A DNA stretch of 64,000 nucleotides from Flagellimonas lutimaris. GTDB taxonomy: Bacteria > Bacteroidota > Bacteroidia > Flavobacteriales > Flavobacteriaceae. The DNA is taken from contig NZ_QXFH01000077.1 in the NCBI RefSeq assembly GCF_003581615.1, forward strand, positions 566,070 through 630,069, read 5' to 3'. The stretch's first letter is position 1. Every line of letters starts with the position of its first letter. Made by a program: the position numbers and the translations under genes. The notes under the pieces are model-generated. The model did not search any database, was not told the DNA's origin, and was given only the letters and a program-made list of their open reading frames with translations. Below are positions 1 to 8,160 of the stretch, one piece after another.

Positions 1-408
1 GGTATACAACGTTAATATTGGCAGTACGCAGTAAAGAACAAGAATCAGCGCAGCCATAGGTTTAAAAGTTGCGGGAATTACATGTTCTCCATACACATCA
101 ACGGAGTTGAGAACTATTGCACTATCGTAGATTTTAAAAAAATATACAATCATAATGGTATAAAGGGCATACTCAATGTTTCTCATTTTAGGATCTGGAA
201 GTTCGTCTTCAACAATCTTGAACCATACGACGTAGAGATAAATAAAATGTACGGAAGTAAGAATAGGAACAATATAATTGTCAGGTTTAAAAAAATAGAA
301 CTGGTTCGTATAAACACCATAAAAGCTTAAAACAACCAAGGCTACAAGAATCGCCATACTGGCAAGAATATTTCTTTTCCAAGTGATGATTTTTGATAGA
401 GTATTCAT
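1..408 (-). CDS. Membrane protein of unknown function, truncated by the window edge
   Basis: An open frame of 136 codons runs leftward from an ATG at 408 to base 1 with no stop, so the C-terminus lies outside the window. The translation begins MNTLSKIITWKRNILASMAI and shows three or four hydrophobic helices (about residues 13-31, 45-62, 82-97 and 118-136) joined by short loops, as in a small integral inner-membrane protein. I do not recognise a family and see no catalytic motif. An overlapping plus-strand frame at 82-330 lacks any such pattern and was judged a shadow. The call is based on the continuous frame, the hydrophobic pattern and the absence of a competing gene; function is unknown. 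Confidence 0.7.
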   Translation of the reverse strand, partial: MNTLSKIITWKRNILASMAILVALVVLSFYGVYTNQFYFFKPDNYIVPILTSVHFIYLYVVWFKIVEDELPDPKMRNIEYALYTIMIVYFFKIYDSAIVLNSVDVYGEHVIPATFKPMAALILVLYCVLPILTLYT

Positions 409-555
409 GTTAAATGCAGATTTGAGACTTTATTTAACATAAAGAACGGGTTTTTTAAAGGGCTATTTTAAAGAAATCGACAACCCGCAAACAATGTTGG
501 ATAATGCGAAAAATCCGACATAAAACCTGTAAAAGTTGATATGAAAATTGAGTGT

Positions 556-1440
556 TTAATCAAATAAGTCCGAAGACAAATAACGATCACCTCGATCACA
601 AACAATAGACACGATAGTTCCACTCTCCAAAGTTTCCGCAAGACGTAATGCAACAGTAGCAGCTCCACCACTGCTCATCCCGGCAAATATACCTTCGTCC
701 TTGGCTAACCTTTTGGCCATTTCGGTGGCATCCTGCTCACTAACTTCCATGACGGTATCCACTTTTTCAGGATTGAAAATCTTAGGCAGGTATTCCTGTG
801 GCCATTTTCGAATTCCTGGTATCTTGGAATCATCGGTAGGCTGCACACCTACAATTTGCACATTGGGATTTTGTTCCTTTAAAAAGGTGGAAGTTCCCAT
901 GATGGTTCCGGTAGTTCCCATACTGGATACAAAATGTGTGATTTCGCCATCTGTATCCCTCCATATTTCAGGGCCTGTAGTCTTATAATGAGCCTTCCAG
1001 TTATCATCATTGGCAAACTGGTTCAACATTTGAAATCCTTCATTCTTAACTTTGGCCTCAGCGTAATCCCGAGCTCCTTCAATGCCAACGTCTGCAGGGG
1101 TCAAAGTTACCTTAGCTCCATAGGCACGCATAGTTTGTACACGCTCTTTCGTAGAATTTTCAGGCATTACCAGTTCAATATCAAGTCCAAAAACACCCGC
1201 AATCATAGCCAAACCAATACCCGTATTGCCACTTGTTGCCTCAATCAATTTAGTGGATTTGGAAAAATCTCCGCGTTCCAGACCACTTTTGATCATATTA
1301 TATGCGGGTCTGTCCTTTACGCTGCCTCCGGGATTATTTCCTTCAAGCTTAAACAGGATTTTTACGTTGGGGTTTGTATTCAATACTTTGGACTCCACCA
1401 AAGGTGTATTTCCAATAAGGTCTAGTATGCTGTTAGACAT
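556..1440 (-). CDS. cysM: Cysteine synthase B (O-acetylserine sulfhydrylase)
   Basis: This cytoplasmic PLP enzyme makes cysteine (or S-sulfocysteine) from O-acetylserine and sulfide or thiosulfate. The 294-residue protein is full length for the family. The PLP lysine sits in GGSVKDRPA (K42), the substrate loop TSGNTG is at about residues 69-74, and the phosphate-binding GTTGT loop is at 175-179. Its first codons overlap the end of the upstream serine acetyltransferase gene by 8 bp, so the two enzymes that make and use O-acetylserine are translationally coupled. The choice of CysM over CysK rests on length and overall sequence impression and is less certain than the enzyme class. Confidence 0.93.
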   Translation of the reverse strand: MSNSILDLIGNTPLVESKVLNTNPNVKILFKLEGNNPGGSVKDRPAYNMIKSGLERGDFSKSTKLIEATSGNTGIGLAMIAGVFGLDIELVMPENSTKERVQTMRAYGAKVTLTPADVGIEGARDYAEAKVKNEGFQMLNQFANDDNWKAHYKTTGPEIWRDTDGEITHFVSSMGTTGTIMGTSTFLKEQNPNVQIVGVQPTDDSKIPGIRKWPQEYLPKIFNPEKVDTVMEVSEQDATEMAKRLAKDEGIFAGMSSGGAATVALRLAETLESGTIVSIVCDRGDRYLSSDLFD

Positions 1441-2254
1441 TTGGGGTTGTCTTTATTTTAATTTCTGGTGTATGATAAACTTTTGAGTTGGGAGGAACAG
1501 AAGATGTAATCCAAGCATTACCACCAATAATCGAGTTTGCGCCTATAACAGTTTCTCCTCCTAAAATAGTGGCGTTGGCGTAAATAGTAACATTGTTCTC
1601 TATTGTAGGATGTCGCTTTGTTTTCTCCAAGTTCTTGGCAACATATAATGCCCCCAAGGTAACCCCTTGATACAATTTGACATTATCATGAATTACTGCT
1701 GTTTCACCAATGACTACACCTGTAGCGTGATCTATAAAAAATGATTTTCCAATTTTGGCTCCTGGGTTAATGTCGACACCTGTTTGTCTGTGTGCATATT
1801 CCGTCATCATCCTTGGAATCAAAGGAACTCCCTCTTCATAAAGTTCATGGGCCAACCTATAAATGGCAATAGCGTAAAAGCCAGGGTAGGCCATGTAAAT
1901 TTCCTGAATGGATAAAGAAGCAGGGTCACAATTCAAAATAGCCTCGGCATCCAAATTCAAGTTTTCTAATATTTGTGGTAAATGGGAAATATAATTTCCC
2001 CAAAGTTCTTCGCTAGGTTTTTCTAAGTCCCAACAAGCCATATCCATTAGCTTATCGAACTTTTTTTCTAACAACTCCAAGTTAACCGCCACTGGGGTGT
2101 TGGCATCAAATAGAGTGTAAAAAAGCGTATCTGTAAAATCTTCAGTTTCCTGCTTTAACCTATAATCTAGATAAGGCAGTTTTTTGTGCCTGTTGAGTTC
2201 GGCGATAATTTTTTCCTTGTCCATACTGCTCTTTATTGTCTTAAAATTAGACAA
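1433..2254 (-). CDS. cysE: Serine O-acetyltransferase
   Basis: The enzyme acetylates serine with acetyl-CoA, the first committed step of cysteine synthesis. After an alpha-helical N-terminal domain the protein carries a left-handed beta-helix of hexapeptide repeats (about residues 160-262). Residues matching the CysE active site are visible: D110 in CDPAS, H176 in FIDHATG and H215 in KRHPTI. The C-terminal tail is short. The frame opens at 2254, but an internal ATG at 2224 ([10 protein letters not shown]) is an equally good start, so the first ten residues are uncertain. It overlaps cysM by 8 bp, forming a two-gene operon. Feedback inhibition by cysteine is usual in the family but cannot be read here. 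Confidence 0.92.
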   Translation of the reverse strand: MSNFKTIKSSMDKEKIIAELNRHKKLPYLDYRLKQETEDFTDTLFYTLFDANTPVAVNLELLEKKFDKLMDMACWDLEKPSEELWGNYISHLPQILENLNLDAEAILNCDPASLSIQEIYMAYPGFYAIAIYRLAHELYEEGVPLIPRMMTEYAHRQTGVDINPGAKIGKSFFIDHATGVVIGETAVIHDNVKLYQGVTLGALYVAKNLEKTKRHPTIENNVTIYANATILGGETVIGANSIIGGNAWITSSVPPNSKVYHTPEIKIKTTPNV

Positions 2255-2316
2255 AAGCTTACCATAGGCCCATATAAAAAGGTAACTTTAGTTTAAAAAT
2301 AACATATTATCGACAT

Positions 2317-3000
2317 ATGGCGTCCAATATTACAGTTTCCAAAGAGGTTTTTAATTTTCTAAGCGACCTTGAAAAAAACAACAATAAGGAATGGTTTGAA
2401 GAGCATAAGCCCGAGTTTAAAAGGCATCAATCCGAGGTGAAGACTTTTCTTGAAGCGGCAAAGGACAACCTGAACCATCATGATGAGATAGAAAAAACAA
2501 AAATGTTCCGTATTTATCGGGATGTACGTTTTTCCAAGGACAAAACACCGTATAAAAGTCATTTTGCAGGTTTTTTCTCCCGCTTGGGTGCACATTTACG
2601 AGGCGGATATTATATTCATATAAAACCTGGAGAGTCTTTTTTAGGCGTAGGTTTTTTTGCCCCGAACAAGGAAGACCTCTTCCGAATTAGAAAAGAATTG
2701 GAAATGGACGCGGGTGAATTTCGTGAAGTCATCAACCAAGAAGAATTAAAATCAATTTGGGGTGAATTGAGAGGTGATGAATTAAAAACGGCTCCCAAAG
2801 GATTTGATAAAGAACACCCTGACATTGACCTAATTCGAAAGAAACAGTTTATGTTTGTGCGCAACTTTTCTGATAAAGAAGTACTCTCTCCATCATTTTT
2901 AGATGAAGTGGACATGTCGTACAAAGCCATTCGTCCTTATTTTGACTTGATGAGTGATATCCTCACCACCAACTTAAATGGAGAGTCAATTTTGAAATAA
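2317..3000 (+). CDS. DUF2461 family protein
   Basis: This 227-residue protein matches the DUF2461 (TIGR02453) family by its N-terminal FLSDLEKNNNKEWFEEHKPE stretch, the RDVRFSKDKTPYKSHFAG segment near residues 69-86, and the GGYYIHIKPGESFLGVGFF core around 96-114. These are the conserved features of a widespread cytoplasmic family of unknown biochemical role. No signal peptide or membrane segment is present. It starts at ATG 2317, divergent from cysE, and its last 15 bp overlap the end of the convergent gene at 2986-3399. The family assignment is confident; no function is proposed. Confidence 0.9.
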   Translation: MASNITVSKEVFNFLSDLEKNNNKEWFEEHKPEFKRHQSEVKTFLEAAKDNLNHHDEIEKTKMFRIYRDVRFSKDKTPYKSHFAGFFSRLGAHLRGGYYIHIKPGESFLGVGFFAPNKEDLFRIRKELEMDAGEFREVINQEELKSIWGELRGDELKTAPKGFDKEHPDIDLIRKKQFMFVRNFSDKEVLSPSFLDEVDMSYKAIRPYFDLMSDILTTNLNGESILK

Positions 3001-3399
3001 GGCTTCTTCCTCCAATAATTGGATTTGGTCCTTTAGCCGTTCCACTACCATATTCATCATTCTTTTGTTCAGGGCAGAGGAATTGGTAATATAATCGCGG
3101 TATTCATCTACGGTAAATTGACCAATGATCATTCCCTTTAGGGAATTCCTGAATTTGATATCCTTTTGGATGGCCCGCTCAATGTAATGGAACTTTTTCT
3201 CCAAAGAAAGTTCGTAGAAAACCCCCTTGTGCTTGTTCGCATAATTTTTGAATGCCTCTACCAATAAATCGTTTTGGAGTTTGATTACAGGTCGAAGGGT
3301 TTTGTTCTGAAAATGCTCGTTAAAACCCATTTGGCTGTTAAAATGTGACTCTGGAATACTTGGACGAATGTCCAACCTGCGGTCGGATTGTGAATCCAT
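2986..3399 (-). CDS. Conserved 137-residue protein of unknown function
   Basis: The protein is soluble, mixed-charge and largely helical, with conserved-looking blocks RRLDIRPSIPESHFNSQ, FQNKTLRPVIKLQNDLL and LKGMIIGQFTVDEYRDYI. I recall very similar small proteins across Flavobacteriaceae, sometimes labelled glyoxalase, but no glyoxalase/VOC fold signature or metal-ligand pattern is visible here, so I do not adopt that name. The gene converges on the DUF2461 gene with a 15-bp overlap of coding ends. There is no signal peptide. A likely role is a cytoplasmic housekeeping protein, but nothing in the sequence defines it. Confidence 0.8.
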   Translation of the reverse strand: MDSQSDRRLDIRPSIPESHFNSQMGFNEHFQNKTLRPVIKLQNDLLVEAFKNYANKHKGVFYELSLEKKFHYIERAIQKDIKFRNSLKGMIIGQFTVDEYRDYITNSSALNKRMMNMVVERLKDQIQLLEEEALFQN

Positions 3400-3509
3400 G
3401 GTTGTGATTTTTACTAAAATTACAGAATGATCGACCGCACACTTGTAAATATGGCAATAGTTGTCAACGATGTTATGAACAACTTAAACCTCTTATAAAC
3501 AAAGGCGAG

Positions 3510-3626
3510 TTAGAATAATTTAGAAATCCAGTAAATGATTAGGCTTGCCACACAGATTGAGAATTCGAGCATAACCCAATATCTGAATAGCCTAGGGAAT
3601 TTAAAAGATGAATTGAAGAATGACAT
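3510..3626 (-). CDS. Possible 38-residue single-span membrane peptide
   Basis: A short frame from ATG 3626 encodes MSFFNSSFKFPRLFRYWVML and continues into a hydrophobic helix (about residues 17-36) ending KLF. The basic, proline-containing N-terminus followed by one transmembrane helix is the pattern of small flavobacterial membrane proteins. It fills most of an otherwise empty gap between divergently arranged genes. Support is only compositional: there is no family match, and a longer upstream in-frame extension exists. It may be chance. Confidence 0.35.
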   Translation of the reverse strand: MSFFNSSFKFPRLFRYWVMLEFSICVASLIIYWISKLF

Positions 3627-3709
3627 GTTTAAATATACTAAAATAACAGTATAATTTTTCCCCACTAAAAATCTTATTTTTATAAATTGAAGACAAAGCA
3701 AACTCAACT

Positions 3710-4609
3710 ATGAAATTCGGAAAAGTTGACCATCCAGAGCTTATAGATTTTACCATGCCACCAGACCATCCTGATACTCCAGTGGTTCTCAAAAAGAACA
3801 AAACGGGCTCAGATACAAAGGTTTTTGTCGGCTGTGCCAAATGGAACAGGCAAGAACTCAAGAATTTCTATCCAAGAGGCACAAAAGATGAATTAGCGTA
3901 TTATTCCACACAATTCAACAGTATTGAACTCAACGCGACATTCTACCGTATTTTTCCAGCAGAACAATATGAGAAATGGCGGGACAAAACACCCGAAGGG
4001 TTTAAATTTTTCCCGAAAATGACCAACGAGGTCAGCCATCTTCGACGAATGAACGATAAAGCGCTGGAAGCTGCGGACCGTTATTTGGAAGTAACATCAT
4101 TATTGGGCGAAAAACTGGGGACCATCTTTTTGCAAATGCACAACAACTTCGGCCCTAAAAACTGGGATAGGGTAGTGCGCTTTGTGGAATACTGGCCCAA
4201 AGAGTTCCCTTTGGCCATGGAATTTAGACATACGGATTGGTTCAACGATGAGAAAGTGGCACAAGAACTATATCATTTACTGGAAGAGAACAATATTGCC
4301 AATATTTTGGTCGACACTGCAGGTAGGAGAGACCTTATGCACATGCGCTTGACCAAGAATGAAGCTTTTATTCGATATGTGGGAGCCAACCATAGATCCG
4401 ATTATCCGCGTTTAGATGATTGGATAGAACGGTTATCTACTTGGAAATCCATGGGTCTTGAAAACATCCATTTCTTTGTACATCAAAATCTTGAATTGGA
4501 ATCTCCATTATTGTCCGCCTATTTTATTGAGCAATTGAATACTAAAATGGGCTTTGACCTACAGATTCCTAAGACCACTTTACCCCCACAAAAGGATTTA
4601 TTTGATTAA
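3710..4609 (+). CDS. DUF72 (YecE-like) TIM-barrel protein
   Basis: This 299-residue cytoplasmic protein belongs to the DUF72/YecE family, whose fold resembles a TIM barrel and whose reaction is unknown. Family features visible in order are VFVGCAKWNRQELKNFYP (about residues 43-60), YSTQFNSIELNATFYR (about 68-83), the WRDKTPEGFKFFPKM block and the aromatic-rich AMEFRHTDWF segment. Length is slightly above the family norm because of an N-terminal extension of about 40 residues rich in proline. It stands alone, transcribed rightward ahead of the thioesterase gene, with a 170-bp gap between them. Confidence 0.9.
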   Translation: MKFGKVDHPELIDFTMPPDHPDTPVVLKKNKTGSDTKVFVGCAKWNRQELKNFYPRGTKDELAYYSTQFNSIELNATFYRIFPAEQYEKWRDKTPEGFKFFPKMTNEVSHLRRMNDKALEAADRYLEVTSLLGEKLGTIFLQMHNNFGPKNWDRVVRFVEYWPKEFPLAMEFRHTDWFNDEKVAQELYHLLEENNIANILVDTAGRRDLMHMRLTKNEAFIRYVGANHRSDYPRLDDWIERLSTWKSMGLENIHFFVHQNLELESPLLSAYFIEQLNTKMGFDLQIPKTTLPPQKDLFD

Positions 4610-4746
4610 ATGGGCCCAAATTGATCAAGTTTGAAATCTTGGGCATCCATAATTATTTACTAAATATTTACCAACGAGCAAATATCTGAAATTCGTAATT
4701 CGCATCAATTAAAGAGATTAACAAGATATTCTTCAATGGATTAATC

Positions 4747-4754
4747 TAACTTTG
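4747..4754 (+). promoter_or_regulatory. Putative -7 promoter element for the thioesterase gene
   Basis: TAACTTTG matches the Bacteroidota -7 consensus TAnnTTTG and lies 26 bp upstream of the thioesterase start at 4780. No convincing TTG -33 element is seen at the expected distance, so this is a half-supported promoter. Confidence 0.5.
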
Positions 4755-4779
4755 CACTAGAATTTTAAAAGTTTCAATT

Positions 4780-5190
4780 ATGCGATTTCATACAAGGAAA
4801 TGGGTAAAGCCAGAGGATTTGAACGCCAATGGAACTCTTTTTGGGGGTAAAGTCCTTGCCTGGATAGACGAAGAAGCCGTGCTATATACCATCATACAAC
4901 TCGAAAACAAGAAAATTGTAACCAAATACATGTCCGAAATCAACTTTATGAGCACTGCTCACGAGGGAGACATTATAGAAATCGGAATAGAGGTTATAAA
5001 ATTCGGGGTCACCTCAATTTCGCTTAACTGTGAAGTTAGAAATAAGATGACCCACGAAAGTATTGTTACGGTCGACAATATTATTATGGTGAACCTAGAC
5101 GATAACGGAAATCCAAAAGCCCACGGCAAAACGAAAATAGAATACGTTAAGGACCGTTTGGCCAAAAAGGAAAAAGAGGAAAACGCTTAG
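4780..5190 (+). CDS. Hotdog-fold acyl-CoA thioesterase (YciA/BFIT type)
   Basis: The 136-residue protein hydrolyses acyl-CoA thioesters. It shows the single hotdog domain of YciA-type thioesterases: the conserved N-G-T-x-F-G-G-x-V-L-x-W-I-D-E segment at about residues 16-31, containing the catalytic aspartate (about D30), followed by the YMSEINFMSTAHEGD strand block near 48-62. Family members act as trimers or hexamers in the cytoplasm on short- to long-chain acyl-CoA. A TAnnTTTG promoter element sits 26 bp upstream. The last 4 bp overlap the end of the convergent dipeptidase gene. Substrate chain length cannot be read from sequence. Confidence 0.9.
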   Translation: MRFHTRKWVKPEDLNANGTLFGGKVLAWIDEEAVLYTIIQLENKKIVTKYMSEINFMSTAHEGDIIEIGIEVIKFGVTSISLNCEVRNKMTHESIVTVDNIIMVNLDDNGNPKAHGKTKIEYVKDRLAKKEKEENA

Positions 5191-6470
5191 TTGAGTGTCT
5201 TGGCAACAGCCTGAACCTCGTCCAGTACTCTTAACAAGTTACCGCCCCATAGTTTGGCGATTTCTTCCTCGGTATAGCCTCTTTTTACAAGTTCCAAGGT
5301 TACATTAAAGGTTTCAGAAGCATCTGACCAACCTTCGATACCACCGCCTCCGTCAAAATCGGAGCTGATGCCCACGTGGTCAATTCCAATTAAATCCACC
5401 ATGTAGTCAATGTGGTCCACAAAGTCGGATACATTTACGGCTGGTGGTACATTGGGGTCGGTTTCGACCATTTCTTTACCAATGTTCATCACTTTTCTGT
5501 AGTTACCAAAAAACTCTTCACGCTGCTCATCCGTCAACGAAGGGAACTGAGAACGCTCGTACCAAGCAATATCCAATGAGTCTGCTACTTTTTTATAAAC
5601 TTCGGTCATATAAGCCGACCGAGCTTCGTGCTTTTCTGTATTCAAATAAGAGCTAAAAGCTACGGTCTGCACTACGCCACCATTTTCTTTAATCAACATC
5701 AATTGCTCATCATCCAAGTTACGACTATGGCCGCAAAGCGCTCTTGCCGAAGAGTGCGAAGCAATAATTGGGGCTTTAGTAAGCTCAATCATCTGTTTCA
5801 TGGCTTCTTTGGATGGATGGGACACATCGATCATAATTCCAACCCGGTTCATTTCTGCCACTGCTTCCTTACCTAAATCACTAAGTCCATTATGAAGCCA
5901 AACGCTATCTTTTTCCCCAGTATTGGAGTCGCTGAACTGGCTATGCCCGTTGTGTGCCAATGACATGTATCGGGCGCCTCGTTGTTGGTATTCTTCAATT
6001 TTAGAAAGGTCTTCGCCAATCGGATAGGCATTTTCCACTCCGATCATAGCTACCTTTTTTCCAGAGGCAACAATTCGTCTGACATCATCCGAAGTCAAAG
6101 CCAATTCAATCTGGTCAGGAGCAATTTCTTCACAAAGTTTATGGATAGCATCAAATTTAGAGATTGCATTTTCCGATGCTCTTGCATATCCCTCGGTAGT
6201 TAAAGTGTCTTGTCCGGTGTATACAATAAACCAGGCTACATCCAAACCACCTTCTTCCATTTTGGGAAGATTGATTTGGGTATCCAATCTTTGGGTATAA
6301 TTGATACTGTCCGTGAAATTTTGAACGTTGATGTCGTCATGGGTATCAATCGTAACCACAGAATCGTGGATTCTCTGGGCTTTTTCTTCCAAGGTTTCTG
6401 TCTTTTCAGTTTTTTTTTCTCCACAGGAGATCAATAGGGTAAGGCTAAAGAATAAATAAAAATATTTCAT
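5187..6470 (-). CDS. Membrane dipeptidase, peptidase family M19, lipoprotein
   Basis: A zinc dipeptidase of the renal dipeptidase family, 427 residues, made as a lipoprotein: signal sequence with lipobox LISC at C16, so it should be anchored in the envelope facing the periplasm or surface. The metal pair of the family is visible as H44 and D46 in IDTHDDIN; further conserved blocks are MIDVSHPS, IIASHSSAR, SRNLDDE and VGISSDFDGGG near the C-terminus. It hydrolyses dipeptides with a dehydro- or D-amino acid at the C-terminal side in characterised members. The gene is monocistronic here and converges on the thioesterase gene with a 4-bp overlap. Confidence 0.93.
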   Translation of the reverse strand: MKYFYLFFSLTLLISCGEKKTEKTETLEEKAQRIHDSVVTIDTHDDINVQNFTDSINYTQRLDTQINLPKMEEGGLDVAWFIVYTGQDTLTTEGYARASENAISKFDAIHKLCEEIAPDQIELALTSDDVRRIVASGKKVAMIGVENAYPIGEDLSKIEEYQQRGARYMSLAHNGHSQFSDSNTGEKDSVWLHNGLSDLGKEAVAEMNRVGIMIDVSHPSKEAMKQMIELTKAPIIASHSSARALCGHSRNLDDEQLMLIKENGGVVQTVAFSSYLNTEKHEARSAYMTEVYKKVADSLDIAWYERSQFPSLTDEQREEFFGNYRKVMNIGKEMVETDPNVPPAVNVSDFVDHIDYMVDLIGIDHVGISSDFDGGGGIEGWSDASETFNVTLELVKRGYTEEEIAKLWGGNLLRVLDEVQAVAKTLN

Positions 6471-6571
6471 GGTTGGTTTTTTTACACATACAAATAACGC
6501 AATTTGACAACAATATCCGAGCGCTACGGAACAATAAATTGTAATACCTCAGTTTTATCAACATTTTTAGA

Positions 6572-7378
6572 ATGATTAATAACCTTTATAGCAATAAGTT
6601 GGGAACACGAGAATTGTTAACGTATCTAGAAAAGTTGGAAATAGGATTAAGCTCCTTTTCTTATGAAGAATTAGGCGTTGTTGAAGCAGGAGAACTCAAA
6701 AAATCTTTCGAGGTATTCAAGATAGGACTGGAAAACAAAGTTTTTGGGGTTTCAGAAATGAAACAACTCGAAAGCATTTACGAAAAAGTGGGCATCCAGA
6801 GCCTTGACAACAGACAATTCACCGAATCCGAAAGTTCCAAGTTTTTAACACTAATCAAAGCACTTGAGAACACCCCATTATCCAAGGAGCAAAGTGAAAT
6901 TGTGAAAGAACTTAAAAACATGGTTCATGGTACAAAAAGGAAAGCTCAAAATTCAGATAAAACCACGGATAGCATGTCTACAGATTTTGAATTTATAGAA
7001 AAAAGCTTGCAGGCCGGGTTTGCAAACCAAAGTATTGATCTAAAACCCGTTTTGGAAGATTGTATGGGGCAGATGGAGCTCTTGGAAGAGTTGGTACGCA
7101 TGTTCAAACAAAACGTATGGGAGTTTATAGGCAATGCCAAAATCAACCTGTTAAACGAAAACTTTAGCGCATTGGAACTAGCTTGCCAAAAAGTTATGCC
7201 TTCCTTACGAATGATGAAAACCTATGGTCTTTTGGAAGCTACACAACAAGTATCAAGATTGTGTAAAACTGATAAGGACTTAAAGCACCTTGCTTTTTTA
7301 TACGACCAATTTCTTCAAGAATACCCTCGTGTACAAGAGCAGATAGACTTTGAAATGGAAATGTATAGGACTATGTAA
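6572..7378 (+). CDS. Hpt-like regulatory protein lacking the phosphoacceptor histidine
   Basis: This 268-residue soluble protein has an unrecognised helical N-terminal half (1-120), a short polar linker, and a C-terminal region (about 157-255) that reads like a histidine phosphotransfer domain: LLEELVRMFKQNVWEFIGNA followed by KVMPSLRMMKTYGLLEATQQ. In Hpt domains of related bacteria the motif is H-K-x-x-P-S; here the histidine position is Q206, so phosphotransfer is not expected. A scaffold or decoy role in phosphosignalling is an inference. It is followed after 12 bp by a 119-residue gene, and both proteins end with a similar D-F-E-(I/M)-E-(L/M) acidic motif, suggesting joint function. The N-terminal half matches nothing I know. 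Confidence 0.75.
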   Translation: MINNLYSNKLGTRELLTYLEKLEIGLSSFSYEELGVVEAGELKKSFEVFKIGLENKVFGVSEMKQLESIYEKVGIQSLDNRQFTESESSKFLTLIKALENTPLSKEQSEIVKELKNMVHGTKRKAQNSDKTTDSMSTDFEFIEKSLQAGFANQSIDLKPVLEDCMGQMELLEELVRMFKQNVWEFIGNAKINLLNENFSALELACQKVMPSLRMMKTYGLLEATQQVSRLCKTDKDLKHLAFLYDQFLQEYPRVQEQIDFEMEMYRTM

Positions 7379-7390
7379 AATACAACTACC

Positions 7391-7750
7391 ATGGAAAACA
7401 GCAATCTACCAAAGTATTTACAAAGTGTTTTTTATCCCTTGTTCCAGCATGCAAAGGATCTAGAATGCCGGTTAATGCTTCTGGATGAAATGTTGAAGGT
7501 AGGGGATAAGAAGGAAATTCCTTTTCTAACTGAGTTGGAATCCCATGAAAATCCCAAAATAAGCAATAAGGCGTTTGAAATTAAAAATGAATTACAATCC
7601 AAATTGGGCGTAATGTCCGATACAGAGCGACGACGGTTGCCCATGAACCTTTGTTTTATCTATGATGAATTCAATATTAGGCCGAGCAAAGTTGATAAAG
7701 ATCTCGACTTTGAGATAGAACTGGATATTTTAAACATGAAACAGAAATAG
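7391..7750 (+). CDS. Small conserved-looking acidic protein, partner of the Hpt-like gene
   Basis: The 119-residue protein is soluble and helical with a central ELESHENPKISNKAFEIKNE region that recalls a single HEAT/armadillo-like helical pair, and a C-terminal acidic tail with DLDFEIELDIL. It lies 12 bp after the Hpt-like gene in the same direction, so co-transcription is very likely. The C-terminal D-F-E-x-E motif resembles the end of the upstream protein (IDFEMEMY). I do not recognise a family and assign no function. Confidence 0.7.
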   Translation: MENSNLPKYLQSVFYPLFQHAKDLECRLMLLDEMLKVGDKKEIPFLTELESHENPKISNKAFEIKNELQSKLGVMSDTERRRLPMNLCFIYDEFNIRPSKVDKDLDFEIELDILNMKQK

Positions 7751-7859
7751 GGTTTCACCACCCAAAGTGGGATTTTCACCACATTTTACGATTTTAAAAT
7801 AATCTTTAAAATGAATTAACGTTATACCTAAAACCCCGACAAATAAACCAAAGATTACA

Positions 7860-7958
7860 ATGTTATACGATACCTACGGCGAAGAATACTTGGCATTTTT
7901 ACAAGAACTGAACGAAATTTTGACAGTTAACGAACTTGCCGAACTTGATTACCTATAG
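7860..7958 (+). CDS. Tiny acidic peptide A (32 residues), first of a tandem pair
   Basis: An ATG-to-TAG frame encodes a 32-residue acidic peptide whose core is YLAFLQELNEILTVNELAEL. The next small frame, 27 bp downstream, encodes a peptide with the same pattern Y-L-x-F-(L/I)-Q-(E/D)-L-x-(E/D)-I-L-T, while the DNA differs mainly by changes that preserve this pattern. That is the main reason to believe both are translated. The frame follows the Hpt-like/119-residue unit on the same strand and precedes a strong terminator, so it is probably the 3' part of that transcript or an independent small mRNA. Predicted to form one amphipathic helix; function unknown. Confidence 0.6.
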   Translation: MLYDTYGEEYLAFLQELNEILTVNELAELDYL

Positions 7959-7985
7959 TAGACAAACACCCCAAAATTTGTTACC

Positions 7986-8087
7986 ATGAAAAACCATAAC
8001 AAAGAAAACACCGCTTACTTAAATTTTATTCAAGATTTAAAAGACATACTCACTGATTTTGATATCAGTCTTTTGAGTAAACCATGA
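7986..8087 (+). CDS. Tiny acidic peptide B (33 residues), second of a tandem pair
   Basis: ATG 7986 to TGA 8087 encodes a 33-residue peptide with core YLNFIQDLKDILTDFDISLL, aligned without gaps to peptide A over the Y-L-x-F-hydrophobic-Q-acidic-L-x-acidic-I-L-T segment. Its N-terminus (MKNHNKENTA) differs from peptide A. It lies 24 bp before the terminator hairpin at 8112. Short conserved tandem peptides of this kind can be regulators, adaptor peptides or toxin-like products; nothing here decides between them. Confidence 0.6.
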   Translation: MKNHNKENTAYLNFIQDLKDILTDFDISLLSKP

Positions 8088-8111
8088 TGCTTAAGTGTAT
8101 ATCATAAAAAA

Positions 8112-8141
8112 GGGGATGCTGTTAACAGCATCCCCTTTTTT
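8112..8141. terminator. Strong bidirectional intrinsic terminator
   Basis: A perfect 10-bp stem GGGGATGCTG / CAGCATCCCC closes on a TTAA loop and is flanked by an A run on the left and a T run on the right, so it can terminate both the tiny-peptide transcript arriving from the left and the rpoD transcript arriving from the right. Confidence 0.93.
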
Positions 8142-8160
8142 ATTTATAACAATTTGGCAA

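Noticed and set aside
82..330. 82-codon plus-strand frame
   Set aside because: Antisense to a longer, continuous hydrophobic minus-strand protein (1-408) that looks real.
468..671. 67-codon minus-strand frame inside cysM's end
   Set aside because: Overlaps the real cysM frame; composition is shadow-like.
2986..3399. Glyoxalase label sometimes given to this 137-residue family
   Set aside because: No VOC-fold or metal-ligand pattern is seen, so the name was not used.
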